NCBI GenBank assembly: GCA_001051155.2
Contig: JYIP02000009.1
Coordinates: 1,612,001-1,676,000, forward strand
Direction: 5' to 3'
Length of the DNA stretch: 64,000 nucleotides
Source of the DNA: Chrysoporthe austroafricana
Lineage: Eukaryota > Ascomycota > Sordariomycetes > Diaporthales > Cryphonectriaceae
Shown: piece by piece, positions 22,653 to 31,742 of the stretch
Position numbering within the stretch: position 1 is the stretch's first letter
Layout of the letters: each line of letters starts with the position of its first letter
The notes under the pieces: model-generated
Seen by the model: only the letters and a program-made list of their open reading frames with translations
Told to the model about the DNA's origin: nothing
Databases searched by the model: none
Made by a program: the position numbers and the translations under genes

Positions 22653-23531
22653 CTACTCATCAAAGTCAACACTGCTGGCGACGGTGGACAATCCTTCAAG
22701 GCATCCCTTCAACTCCCCGATTCTGGCCTCCGCCGCACCCACCGCCTGGGCTCCAAGTGGCAGTCTCAGGAAATCTTTCGGCCGCCCTTCGAACACACCC
22801 GTCCCATCGACAGCTGCCACAATCATCGCCGCCGCCTTCTCCGGGTCGACTTTAAAGTTCCCAAGATCGGTGATGGCTCCCATCACCGCCTCGACCGCGG
22901 TGCCCTTATACTCCTCCCGCAGCTCGGTCTTTGCCCCGTCCCGGGACCCACTGTTCTGGATGAAGGGGGTCCGGATCCCGGCCGGGGTCACCAGCAGCAC
23001 CCGGATACCGAAGTGCGCGACCTCGCCGGCCAGCGTCATCGTGAAGGCGTCAACCGCGGCTTTCGAGGCCGAGTACACCGACAGCAGAGGGAAGGGGAGA
23101 AGCGCGTTCGTGGAGGAGATGTTGACGATGTTGCCCCCGCCCTGGGCCCGCATGATGGGCACGGCGAGGCGCGAGAGGCGCAGCAGGCCCCAGAAGTTCG
23201 TCTCCAGGACGCTCCTGGAGGCCTCGAAGTCTACGTCCTCGATTACCGCGCCGTCTGCAATGCCGGCGTTGTTGATGAGGACGTCGACCCTGCCGTCCGG
23301 GAGAAGGGGGAGGACGGCCTCGCGAAACTGGGTCTCGAGGCCGGGGGAGGCGACGTCGAGGGCTGCCCACTGGCCACCGAGGTTGGCAACTTCTTGGAGC
23401 TTTTCGGGTGTCTTGTCTGGGTTGCGAGAGGTGGCTATGACCTTGTGTCCCGCTTTGAGGGCGGCGATGGTCAGGGCGTAGCCCAGGCCCGAGGAGCACC
23501 CCGTGATGAGATAGACTTTGGGAGAGGCCAT
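22653..23531 (-). CDS. Short-chain dehydrogenase/reductase, classical type
   Basis: Intronless gene of 292 residues for an NAD(P)-dependent oxidoreductase; substrate unknown. The N-terminus starts directly with the Rossmann strand, giving the cofactor loop TGCSSGLG at 10-17. NNAG is at 87-90, the catalytic serine lies in IVNISSTNAL (about 139-140), and the YSASK active site has Tyr153 and Lys157. TPAGIRTPFIQNSGS follows, where the PG motif is expected. The pattern fits the group annotated in fungi as oxidoreductases similar to 17-beta-hydroxysteroid dehydrogenase or 1-acyldihydroxyacetone-phosphate reductase. It is convergent with the P450 gene, with under 500 bp between the stops. ATG 23531 is the only sensible start. 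A TATA-like element lies about 200 bp upstream. No missing residues. Confidence 0.93.
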   Translation of the reverse strand: MASPKVYLITGCSSGLGYALTIAALKAGHKVIATSRNPDKTPEKLQEVANLGGQWAALDVASPGLETQFREAVLPLLPDGRVDVLINNAGIADGAVIEDVDFEASRSVLETNFWGLLRLSRLAVPIMRAQGGGNIVNISSTNALLPFPLLSVYSASKAAVDAFTMTLAGEVAHFGIRVLLVTPAGIRTPFIQNSGSRDGAKTELREEYKGTAVEAVMGAITDLGNFKVDPEKAAAMIVAAVDGTGVFEGRPKDFLRLPLGAQAVGAAEARIGELKGCLEGLSTVASSVDFDE

Positions 23532-23730
23532 ATCGAAAACGCAATAACGAATCGGTTTAGGATGCTAGACCAGGTGATGGTGGCTATGGTAGAAAGGCGA
23601 ATCTAAGAGTAGATAAATGATCGTCTACGGCCAAAGGTGCTTGAAAGATCTCTTGGGGCTTCGAATGTTCAAATGTTGTGTGATGGTGCTCATACCGGTT
23701 CCTCTTCCCTTCGGCTTGGGATGGACCTCC

Positions 23731-23738
23731 TATTTATA
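23731..23738 (-). promoter_or_regulatory. TATA-like element of the SDR gene
   Basis: The minus strand reads tataaata followed by gg, about 200 bp upstream of the SDR start at 23531. Position and sequence fit a TATA box, but no transcription start is known. Confidence 0.35.
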
Positions 23739-24222
23739 TTACATGCTTACCTGCCTGAGAGAGGGCAGTGAAGGTAAGCCATCATCCACCCGCCCCATTG
23801 GCCGCGAGGTGGATTTTGAGAGTCTTGAGCGAGACACGGCCTGATTCTTCCTCCGCATCGGTGCTCTGGGCCGCCGACTCCGTGTCGACGGTGGTGGATC
23901 CGGGCCGGGCTGTCTAGCGCGGCTGACCTAGCGGCTGAAGGCCGTGATGCCGGGTGGCTGACAAAGTCCCTTGGGGCGTGCTGTCAGCCAGATCCTGCCC
24001 ACCACAGAGCGAGGCTGTCCACGTCTGGCTAGTCCGAATCCGTCGTGTGGATGTGTAGATGAGCGATCCAGCAGCTTTTTTGATAACGAAAGCTACAGCA
24101 CGGCGGCTCATTTGGGTGGGGAAGGGGGATTAAGCCAAGCTATGGTTGCTGCACGGACTAAACTGCTGAACGGTCATATTATAGAGTTTGATTATGTTAC
24201 GACTCATCAATTATTGACCTTC

Positions 24223-24249
24223 TTTTTTTTTTTTTAAAAAAAAAAAAAA
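24223..24249. repeat. Perfect T13/A14 homopolymer palindrome
   Basis: A run of 13 T is followed immediately by 14 A, forming a self-complementary A/T hairpin, then a purine-rich AGAG/ACAC stretch to about 24276. It may serve as a nucleosome-free element or poly(A)-linked remnant; exact run lengths are prone to sequencing error. Confidence 0.75.
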
Positions 24250-24914
24250 GAGAAAGAAACACACACAGAGAGAGAGAACTCTGCTTAGTAACCAATACCG
24301 AGTAAGCCAGCAATCTGAGCTACATGAACTTATTTCTTATGCTTAGCTTAATATTATTTCTCTCGCTAGTCTTCATGTAAAAATAATAGAAGATGAAGAC
24401 TGGGGGATGTAGGGGGGGGGGAAGGGATAGCAGTAATAGGGCAATTACAATGCCGCAGTGTAATAAACAAAGGGAGGTTCATCGAGGTTCGTTGTGATGA
24501 ATCAACTTTTACTATTAGACAATCGAGCCTATGCCACAATAACCATTGCCCATACGGCCAGGATGCAGCTAAAAGCAATGCCTAGTCAAAGGTCTTGTCT
24601 TCGAAACTCGTTTTGAGCGAGCTTATTCGAAGATTAAAGCTGCCTACACGGCCAGCTGCATCGGCTTTGTATTGGACGCAATCCTCTTTCTCGCTCGGCG
24701 ACAGGAGCGGATCGGAAAACTATATCCATTCAGGAAGAACACTGGTCCCGTAGAAGAAAAAGCAGTCTTGTTTCCTGAAACACATAAATATGAGATCCTC
24801 GGGCTCGTGGAGACAAGCACCAATTCGAGTGAGACTAAGAGACACAGTTGATCATCCCTTTCGTAAGTACCATACCTCATCGGAAACAACAGGTTCGTGC
24901 CGCCAGTTCACGCC

Positions 24915-26006
24915 ATGGACTATTACAAGAGCCAGAGCTCCATCAGGGGCAAAGGAACACACAAATCGCCGGAGATCATGGTCAACCTCCCCCCCAGACT
25001 CTACGTCGCCGCGTCCAGAGCCAGGCGGGAGGCCAACTACAGGCTGGTCGAGCAGATCGCCCTCGCTAAGGGCTTCTCGAGCGCCCAGATCATCCACTGG
25101 AACCACACGACGCAGTTCGCGCACGACTGCAAGGGCCGCAAGATCCGCACGCGTGATCCTGTCACGGGCGAGCCGATGTGGAAGCAGGCGCGCGCGGACT
25201 CGCACATCACATGCTGCTTCCGGGACTACGAGAAGCCGTTCGAGTGCTTCATGGCCCACGTCTACGTCGTCGAGGACAGGTATGGCGTCCCGGTCAGGCT
25301 GATGCGCGAGCTGGAAAGGAGGTATACCCGTGAGAACGACACGCAGTCGCCTCAGCTCTGGAGGCTCGACCTAAGGCGCCGCCACCTCCCTGACGATGAG
25401 CCGGAGAAATTTGCTGTTACGAAGAAAAGTACCTGCGAGATCCCAGCCACACTGGAGAAATGTGCTGTTACAAAGAAAAGTACCTGCGAGATGCCAGACG
25501 CACCGGAGAAGGAAGACACTGTTGACGAGGAAGACACCTGCGAGATGCCAGACGCACCGGAGGAGGAAGACGCCTCGGAGGAGGAAGACACTTGCGAGAT
25601 GCCAGACGCACCGGAGGAGGAAGACACTATTGAGGAGGAAGACGCACCGGAGCCTGCACCAGTCGCAAGCGCCGAGGCGCAATGCAAGTACCGGATCCCC
25701 GTCCTCCCGGTGCTATGCAACGCCGGGATCAAGATCGACGCCGTCGCCCCCGTGGCCCCGATGGAATGCGATTTTCAGGTCCCCATCGCGGCGATGGAAT
25801 GCACCTGCGAGGCCCCCGCCGCCGAGGCGGAGGTCAGCCGCCAGCGCATGGACTTCGACCCCGATCTCATGATCGAGATCGACCTCAGCCTCATGATCGA
25901 GAAGATGCGTGCCCTGTCGCCTAGCGAGGACGGAGACGGTTCGTATCAGCCTCGGTTCGAAAACCCTGTCCACGAGCTCCGCTGGTTGATAGACCATTCC
26001 AAATGA
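24915..26006 (+). CDS. Unrecognised protein with acidic Cys-containing tandem repeats
   Basis: Single-exon frame of 363 residues from ATG 24915; the ATG is the first in-frame one after the upstream AT-rich DNA. I do not recognise a family. Residues about 15-140 look like a folded, basic domain (PPRLYVAASRARREANYRLV, ITCCFRDYEKPFECFMAHVYV, RLMRELERRYTREND). Residues about 163-245 are tandem repeats of 17-18 residues with consensus TCEMPDAPEEEDTxEEED; the first two copies instead carry basic VTKKST. The C-terminal third has Pro/Cys-rich text (MECDFQVPIAAMECTCEAP) and a repeated DLxLMIE pattern (PDLMIEIDLSLMIEKMRA). No signal peptide or membrane segment. Strong GC-rich codon use against AT-rich upstream DNA, and the sustained repeat reading frame, support real coding. 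Function unknown; repeat-mediated length variation is likely. Confidence 0.6.
   Translation: MDYYKSQSSIRGKGTHKSPEIMVNLPPRLYVAASRARREANYRLVEQIALAKGFSSAQIIHWNHTTQFAHDCKGRKIRTRDPVTGEPMWKQARADSHITCCFRDYEKPFECFMAHVYVVEDRYGVPVRLMRELERRYTRENDTQSPQLWRLDLRRRHLPDDEPEKFAVTKKSTCEIPATLEKCAVTKKSTCEMPDAPEKEDTVDEEDTCEMPDAPEEEDASEEEDTCEMPDAPEEEDTIEEEDAPEPAPVASAEAQCKYRIPVLPVLCNAGIKIDAVAPVAPMECDFQVPIAAMECTCEAPAAEAEVSRQRMDFDPDLMIEIDLSLMIEKMRALSPSEDGDGSYQPRFENPVHELRWLIDHSK
25402..25650 (+). repeat. In-frame tandem repeat of 51-54 bp units (about 5 copies)
   Basis: Units begin near 25402, 25453, 25504, 25558 and 25612 and all encode variants of (E)KxAVTKKSTCEMPDAP or EEEDTxEEEDTCEMPDAP. The last three are closest to each other at DNA level, which suggests recent unequal exchange or slippage that kept the frame. 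Confidence 0.75.
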
Positions 26007-26093
26007 TGCGCAGGTGAGTTCGAGATCTTTGGGTGATGTGCTAACGACACAACGAAGTGTTGCGAGTAGAAAACATTAGAGACGCAGACATCC

Positions 26094-26225
26094 CTTTTTT
26101 CTTTTGCCTACTGGAGATTGGTAGGAATCAGATGCAGGCCAGTTTCCCCTCTACCGTATTTTTTTTTCTTTTGTCTACCCTGGAGATTGGTAGGTATTAG
26201 ACGGAGGTCAGTCTCTCCACCACCG
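26094..26225. repeat. Imperfect direct repeat, two units of about 62 bp
   Basis: Both units begin with a T-rich run and cttttg(c/t)cta, share ctggagattggtagg, then (g)a.g(a/g)gg(c/t)cagt and end in ctctcc/ctctacc plus accg. Units are about 26095-26155 and 26160-26225. Function unknown; they lie in the 3' flank of the repeat-protein gene. Confidence 0.7.
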
Positions 26226-26335
26226 CCATCGCGGAATATCCGAGATGTAGACCGAGGTCATCCAGTGTGCCCTCGTCCTTAACACACAGCTTGTAATAAT
26301 AATAGTAATGTTGCCCCAATCAACTGAATCTCGTG

Positions 26336-26434
26336 CTGAACTGAAACCAGTGTCTGTCTGGTATATGCATAAAAAGCGATGTGAACTGAAACCACCTGGG
26401 CGGTGTCTGTCTGATAAATGCATGAAAGGCGACG
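26336..26434. repeat. Imperfect direct repeat, two units of about 50 bp
   Basis: Units 26336-26381 and 26381-26434 share tgaactgaaacca, tgtctgtctg, ata(t/a)atgcat and aaa(a/g)gcga(t/c)g. The second has an 8-bp insertion before tgtctg. A partial third echo (gtgcctgtctg) lies near 26598. Confidence 0.65.
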
Positions 26435-27156
26435 TAGTTTGCAAACACTCGCCTCCAACTTGACGAGACCATTTGGCTCGAGCAACGCTATAGGCAATGT
26501 AGATCAGCATGTTCCTAGTGATGATCCATACAGCCAATACTCGATCATAAAAATAGCGCCGGTAGCCCCTAGTATCGTGACTGGGGACTATACCCACCAG
26601 TGCCTGTCTGTTTCCATAGGCTCGATATAGCCTGGCTCGCACCTGGAAGACATGCACGGCTCTGACGGCCTGCATTTTTGTGTCTCTTGGCCCAGCGTCC
26701 GCCATCCGACGCTGGGCCTTCTGAGATTGAATGTGACGGCGCAGGGGTTTTCATCTCGCAGGCACTCTAATCAATGATCACGGACCCATCAGGGCGATCC
26801 GTGTAATGTGACGTTCTGCGCGGCGAAGATTGCGGGGGACGAGTGCCGACGGCCTGCAGTGCGCGGTCGCGCAGTGTTAATTAATTAAATTACAACGGGC
26901 AAACATGTGCGCCTATCTGGTGACCTCCGTGCGCATCTCCCTCGATCTGCGTGCGACGCGCAAGAGAGAGAGACGGGACGAACAGGAGCCCATGTCAGAC
27001 ATGTCAGCCGCCGTTGGTGCTATTTAAATTCCGACAAGGTCGCGGCGGATCGCGACAGGCCGTTCCTTCTTTTGCCCTCTTGGGGAGATCTCGCGTGTAA
27101 CCCAGTCGTTACGAAAAGAGGACAGGCTGGGTCGGGTGAGGAGGTCGGGTCAGGCC

Positions 27157-27192
27157 AGGCGAGGCCACAGGCGAGGCCACAGGCGAGGCCAT
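27157..27192. repeat. Three 12-bp tandem units (aggcgaggccac)
   Basis: Two identical units are followed by a third ending in t instead of c. It lies in GC-rich intergenic DNA. Simple minisatellite. Confidence 0.8.
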
Positions 27193-28615
27193 GAGGCCTT
27201 TTTGACCCGCCAGGTCTCGTCAAGTCAGCACTGCCTGGCGCGCTGGGTGCTCCTTTCATTTTGACGCCTCCTTCCCAAAACGTCGTCTGGTTTCCAATCC
27301 GGCCAATCGCAGGGCGCATGTGCCTGTGGTTCTATGGGTCCCCTGCCTTAACGCGGCATAGGTACCATTGTACAAAGCAGAAGGTTGTTGCGAGTCGGAC
27401 AGGGCCTAACGCTGCCGTCTTGGCGTGCAGCCCGCCTGCGAAGCAAGGTAGTGACAGCGCGCACCGCAGTGCGGTGGTACATCGGGGACACTACTGGGCG
27501 CTAGAGTTACGGGGTCTACAGGGCTACTGGGCACTCACCGGCACTGTACAGGGCTGTGCCATGGCGGGGTCCCTGCTGCCCTGAACCTGGAGCCTTGCCC
27601 TTGGCACGTCGCGCTGCAGACCAAGCCACAACAGCATCCCACCCAGTGCCACCACCACCCCAGGATAGCGCCCCAGCCCCTGGCGCTGGCTGGTTGGCCA
27701 GGCCAGGTTTGGCCCTGCAGGCGATCAATCAGTCCCCTGACGACATTGTCTAGATACAGCTCCTTGATTTTCTGCCGCTTTTCCCGTCGTCAGCCACAAG
27801 CCAGGCGCCAACACCACCACCGTTCGTGTTTTAGTTTCCCTCCCCTTGTTGACGTTGGCCTCTGGTCCTGCGCCTGCTTTTTTCTCTTTTTTTTTTTTTG
27901 TCCCTCGCTCGCTCGACTCGACCAGCTGACAACGGTGAGGTCGGTGGATCACGGCATTTTACTGCACTGTCCAGCCTACTCTGTTGCGCCTCGGTGGCCC
28001 CCCTTTTTTCTCCTCAACTCTGCGACATTCTCCGCTGCGCTGGGGCTGCGCTGCCGACCAAGATCCAGGGCCTCTGACAGCTGCCATAACCGCATCATTG
28101 CATCATCGATACGAAACGAGCCCTCCATCCATCCCATCCCCAGTCTCCATCTGGGTCAGCTGTCCGACGTCCCTCCTCTGCCTCGACCACTCTCTGCCGA
28201 ACATCCCACAGGAGGTCTGCACGCACCGCAACGCCATTCACGCTTTCTCTTCTGGCCGTCACTCGCTCGGCTCTTTCTTGTCTCCCCAAACACAGCTGCT
28301 CAGCAGTCGTTCTCCGGGCATCCCGCACGACCACGAGGGAGTAGGGGCCCATTGCCGAACCGTGGCAGACCGGGGAGCATCATAGCATCACCAGAAGAAG
28401 CATTGAGCATTGACGAGCAAGGCACCTACGGCCGACAACCCGACTCGGGCTCTTACCTGACCCCGACAACATCGTGACACCACCGATACGCGCGAAACTC
28501 GACTTCGGCCTCACTACGGCCGCAAGAGCCGGCAGAGATGGAAAGGACACACCCACGAGACATGCACTCAGCAGCATTACGGGCAGCAGTCGAGAAGGCA
28601 CGCCGCGCAGCAGCC

Positions 28616-29257
28616 ATGGACACCACGACCACCTCCTCCGCCTCGAGCAGCTTGCTGGCGCGGGGCGTAAGAATAGCCCGATCCCTCCTCACCACCCGCT
28701 GCGTCTCCACGCAGGCCCTCAACACCTGCGAGAAGCCCGTCTCGTCAACAGGCGCCGTCCTGGGAGTCATTGTAGCAGCCGGGTACGTCTTCCTCGGTGC
28801 ATTGCTGAACCTTCGTATTGGCATTGGGTCACACCACCACCGGTCACCAGTCCACCAATCGTTCCCCCCCTCCCCACCCTCCAAGCCCCTGCCACCAATT
28901 GGGCTGAATAAGCCGATGCTGACTGTCTCCGCCCGCAGAATCGTCGGTTTCTTCATCGTCCTGGGCGTACTGTACTGGCTCCACCGCCGCGGCCAGCAGC
29001 GCGACAAGAACGAGTTCGCCAACGACCCCCACGAGCTCTCCGACTACGGCCTCGACGAGCCCCCCGTCACTAAGAAGGGCGGCATGAGAGGAAACGGCCT
29101 GGGCGTGCCAGACGTGCAGCAGCACCGCCTGTCGGCGCAGCAGCTGATGGAGGCACAAAACCCCTTCGGCACCGGCGCCGAGCTGGCCGACTCCGACCGC
29201 GTCTCTGCCAAGGGCCCGCCGCCGCAGTATCCTGGAGACGCCCACGTGAAATCGTAG
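28616..29257 (+). CDS. Small single-pass membrane protein of a fungal family (CEKP - TM - DPHELSDYGLDE)
   Basis: Two exons, 28616-28782 and 28939-29257, give 161 residues. The 156-bp intron uses gtacgt and ccgcag. Splicing turns two half-hydrophobic segments into one continuous transmembrane helix (about residues 46-70: GAVLGVIVAAG joined to IVGFFIVLGVLYWL), followed by basic HRRGQQRDK, a stop-transfer signal. Before it lies LARGVRIARSLLTTRC and CEKPVSS; after it DPHELSDYGLDE and a Pro/Gln-rich tail with QQLMEAQNPF. Similar fungal hypothetical proteins (Cys-Glu-Lys-Pro, one helix, DPH.S.DYG motif) are known to me only as uncharacterised. The ATG at 28616 has a good context (gccATGG); ATGs at 28538 and 28562 are in frame and would add an Arg-rich leader. 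Topology is probably N-out, C-cytosolic. Reading straight through the intron also stays open, so retention is possible. Confidence 0.72.
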   Translation: MDTTTTSSASSSLLARGVRIARSLLTTRCVSTQALNTCEKPVSSTGAVLGVIVAAGYVFLGALLNLRIGIGSHHHRSPVHQSFPPSPPSKPLPPIGLNKPMLTVSARRIVGFFIVLGVLYWLHRRGQQRDKNEFANDPHELSDYGLDEPPVTKKGGMRGNGLGVPDVQQHRLSAQQLMEAQNPFGTGAELADSDRVSAKGPPPQYPGDAHVKS

Positions 29258-30839
29258 GACGTGAGCAGGGTGGCTCGTGGGGGAGGAGCTCGGGACAGGG
29301 CTTCGTGGGGCGAGAAGGCGTGCGGGAGGGGCCCGGGCGCCGCTGTGTGGGACGGGCGCCCGAGGACGCTCGACATCGAGAACCTCCCGCCGCCCTACTA
29401 CGACGGGAGGATGTCCACATTCGCCATCTGCCCGCACTTACCCCGGGCGCCGACCGGGACGTCTAGCTCGCCCATCCCACGAGCAGTAATACTGTGGAAA
29501 GGTTTTATGTGGAACACGATCTCCGAGACACGAAGATTTCGGACGCTCAAAACAACACTTCTGAGCTGGATATACAGCAGCAGCAGCAGGCCATGCTCAC
29601 GCTCGTGGCCGCAGCCGTCGGGGACAACACGTCAGCAGCAACAGGACTGCGTTCAACTTCCATGATGCATACCAGGGTAGGGGGGAGGCAGGCGTTTTGA
29701 GTTCTCTTTTCATTATTTTTTTTAGGCGTTCGTTCGCAGACGCCGTGGTTGGTCTGACTGGTCACCGCCTCCCATCGGCTTTTTACATTCGTCTCGCGCG
29801 CGTTTGATGACTGGCTCCAGCTGGGAGGAGGAGGAAATATGGGGAGGGGAAGGAGGGGGGGGTTGGAGCTGAGCCGGGCAGACGCGTGCACGTAATAGGG
29901 AAGGAGGGCATTGACCCTGGATGGACGAAGGCGTAGCGCAGACGACGGATGTATGAGGCAACGATAGGAGCATTAATCCTAGTCTTTATTTATGCTTTAA
30001 ATTTTTTATCGTCGCGGTGTTACGAGAGGTGCGGGCGGGGGCCCGGCACTGCTGTTGAGTATTGCTAAGGCTTTTGCGGCGCTTGTGCCTTGTGGTGAAA
30101 TGATTCTCGTAGACCGTGACTGGGCTGTTGGACTGCGCTGCTACATTTGTGCAGGGAGAGTGCTGAGGCTCTCTGTTGGGCAGCCTCTGCTAGGTGTGAA
30201 AGAGGTATCTGGATGTTGGTGTGCATATTGCCTTATCTTACATTCGTATCGTCTATCCGTCTATCCATTCATCCGCGAATGACTTCCAGGAAAAGACCGA
30301 CAGCAGGTTTGCCTGAGGACTTTGTCTTCTTGTTGTTTGGCATTCGTTGAGATCACTGGATCTTCTCATGGCTTGGTAATGTTTCTTCAACTTTAGCCTA
30401 GAGAGTATTCCAATCTCGTCTTCGCTGGCGGTCGCATAATCCATGCTCCTTAATCTCACGGATCATCACTATTCGAAACCAAGCCGTTAACTATTTTCTT
30501 AATCCACTATCCCGGGATAGCTGCCTCCAGTGCTGAGTACGCGTACACGAGCAGAATATGTCGAAGGGCTTTCTCTCCAGACTTTCCTTCTCGGGTTGTT
30601 TTGAGGGTGGCCTCTATTCACATTGCTAATAGGCGGCTGGTTGGGTAGGAAGCCGTTCACAGGTGAGCTGCCAAAGGTTTATGATAAGGCTGAAGTTAAA
30701 TTCGCCGGCTAAAGAACCAAGAAGCTATGTCTCGAATGCCATTTGTCATGATGCCCTAACACATATCGTTTCACCTGCTCGCCTTGAATCTTGATCGGCA
30801 CCTGGCATCCTCTATCTTCAACTCTCTCTTTCCCTGTTT
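29258..30839. other. Intergenic region, no gene seen
   Basis: Convergent 3' ends of the membrane-protein gene and the mannitol-dehydrogenase-like gene. It includes a (CAG)5-like run near 29577 and an AT-rich stretch near 29985-30010. No coding signal recognised. Confidence 0.5.
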
Positions 30840-31742
30840 CTAAGGCAGCGTGTAGCCGCCATCTATCACAAGGTTCGCGCCGGTCATGTAACTGCAAGCA
30901 TCCGAAGCGAGGAAGACATATGCCTACAAGACAGCACTAGTCAGCACCGAAAGGCGGCTACACAGGTATCTCAACAAGGGGGGAGGAGAGAAGGAGGGGG
31001 AGCTATAACCACTCACGCCCTTCAGCTCGGCGGGGTCGGCGATCCTCCGCCCGGGGATCATGCTCATCCACGCGTCGAAATTCTCCTTGGGCTGCTTGGT
31101 CAGCATCTCGGTCATGATGAAGCCGGGGCTGACGCAGTTGACGCGGGCGAAGTCGGCCCACTCGACGGCGAGGCTGCGGCCGAGGTGCACGGCGGCGGCC
31201 TTGGTGGCGTTGTAGGCGGCCTGGGTCTGGGGCACGTTGACGAGGGTGGCGCTGACGCTGGCGGTGATGATGAGGCTGCCGCGCCCCCGCCGCCGGAACA
31301 CGCGGCCCGCCGCCTGCGCCGTCCACATGACGCCGTCCAGGTTCGCGCCCGCCGTGCGCCGCCACTCGGCCTCGGTGTACTCGAGCGCCGGCACCGTCGC
31401 GCACACGCCCGCGTTCGCCACCACCACGTCCAGCCGCCCGCCGCCGAACCCCGCCGCCACCTGCTCCTCCAGCACCTCCGCCGTCCGCGCCCGGTCCGCC
31501 ACGTCGCACTGGAACGCCGCCACGCGCTGGCCTGTCGCCGCCGAGATCTCCGCCGCCGCCGCCTCCGCCGCCGCCTGCGACGTCCCGTAGAGCAGCGCGA
31601 CGTCGGCCCCCGCCTCCGCCAGGCCCCGCACGATCTCCAGGCCGATGCCCTTCGCCCCGCCCGTCACGGCGGCGACCCTGCCGGCGAGGGAGAACTGGGA
31701 GAGGACGGGGGCATTGACGTTCTCGGGCTTGAAGAGGGGCAT
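30840..31742 (-). CDS. NADP-dependent mannitol dehydrogenase / sorbose reductase-type SDR
   Basis: Reversible reduction of ketoses such as fructose or sorbose to the sugar alcohol is the usual activity of this SDR group; the precise substrate is inferred. Two exons (31742-31017 and 30923-30840, intron 93 bp) give 269 residues, the family length. The start MPLFKPENVNAP and FSLAGRVAAVTGGAKGIGL are characteristic. Cofactor loop TGGAKGIG at 27-34, VVVANAGV with NAG 110-112, catalytic Ser in TASVSATLVNVPQTQ (about 164), and YNATK with Tyr177 and Lys181. EWADFARVNCVSPGFI and, in the short last exon, YVFLASDACSYMTGANLVID match the conserved end with terminal GGYTLP. All catalytic residues are present. 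Its neighbour, the PL4 lyase, also acts on plant sugars, but co-regulation is not shown. Confidence 0.9.

Larger units (their letters stand above)
23532..24914. other. Intergenic region with homopolymer hairpin
   Basis: The promoter of the leftward SDR lies at the left. The middle (24.1-24.6 kb) is AT-rich and contains a T-run directly followed by an A-run. No gene recognised. An in-frame ATG at 24790 exists, but joining it to the next gene would need a 31-bp intron, which is too short. Confidence 0.5.
26007..28615. other. 2.6-kb intergenic region with several direct repeats
   Basis: No gene recognised. It holds two pairs of diverged direct repeats (26094-26225 and 26336-26434), a 12-bp triple repeat (27157-27192) and, from about 27.7 kb, a CT-rich stretch that likely is the promoter and 5' UTR of the membrane-protein gene at 28616. 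Confidence 0.5.

Noticed and set aside
17668..23531. Secondary-metabolite biosynthetic cluster
   Set aside because: Only tailoring-type enzymes (two SDRs, one P450) are present; no PKS, NRPS, terpene cyclase, transporter or cluster-type Zn2Cys6 regulator is seen in the window.
24790..24862. Possible first exon of the acidic-repeat protein (ATG 24790)
   Set aside because: It would need an intron of about 31 bp, below the size that fungal splicing normally allows. ATG 24915 is preferred.
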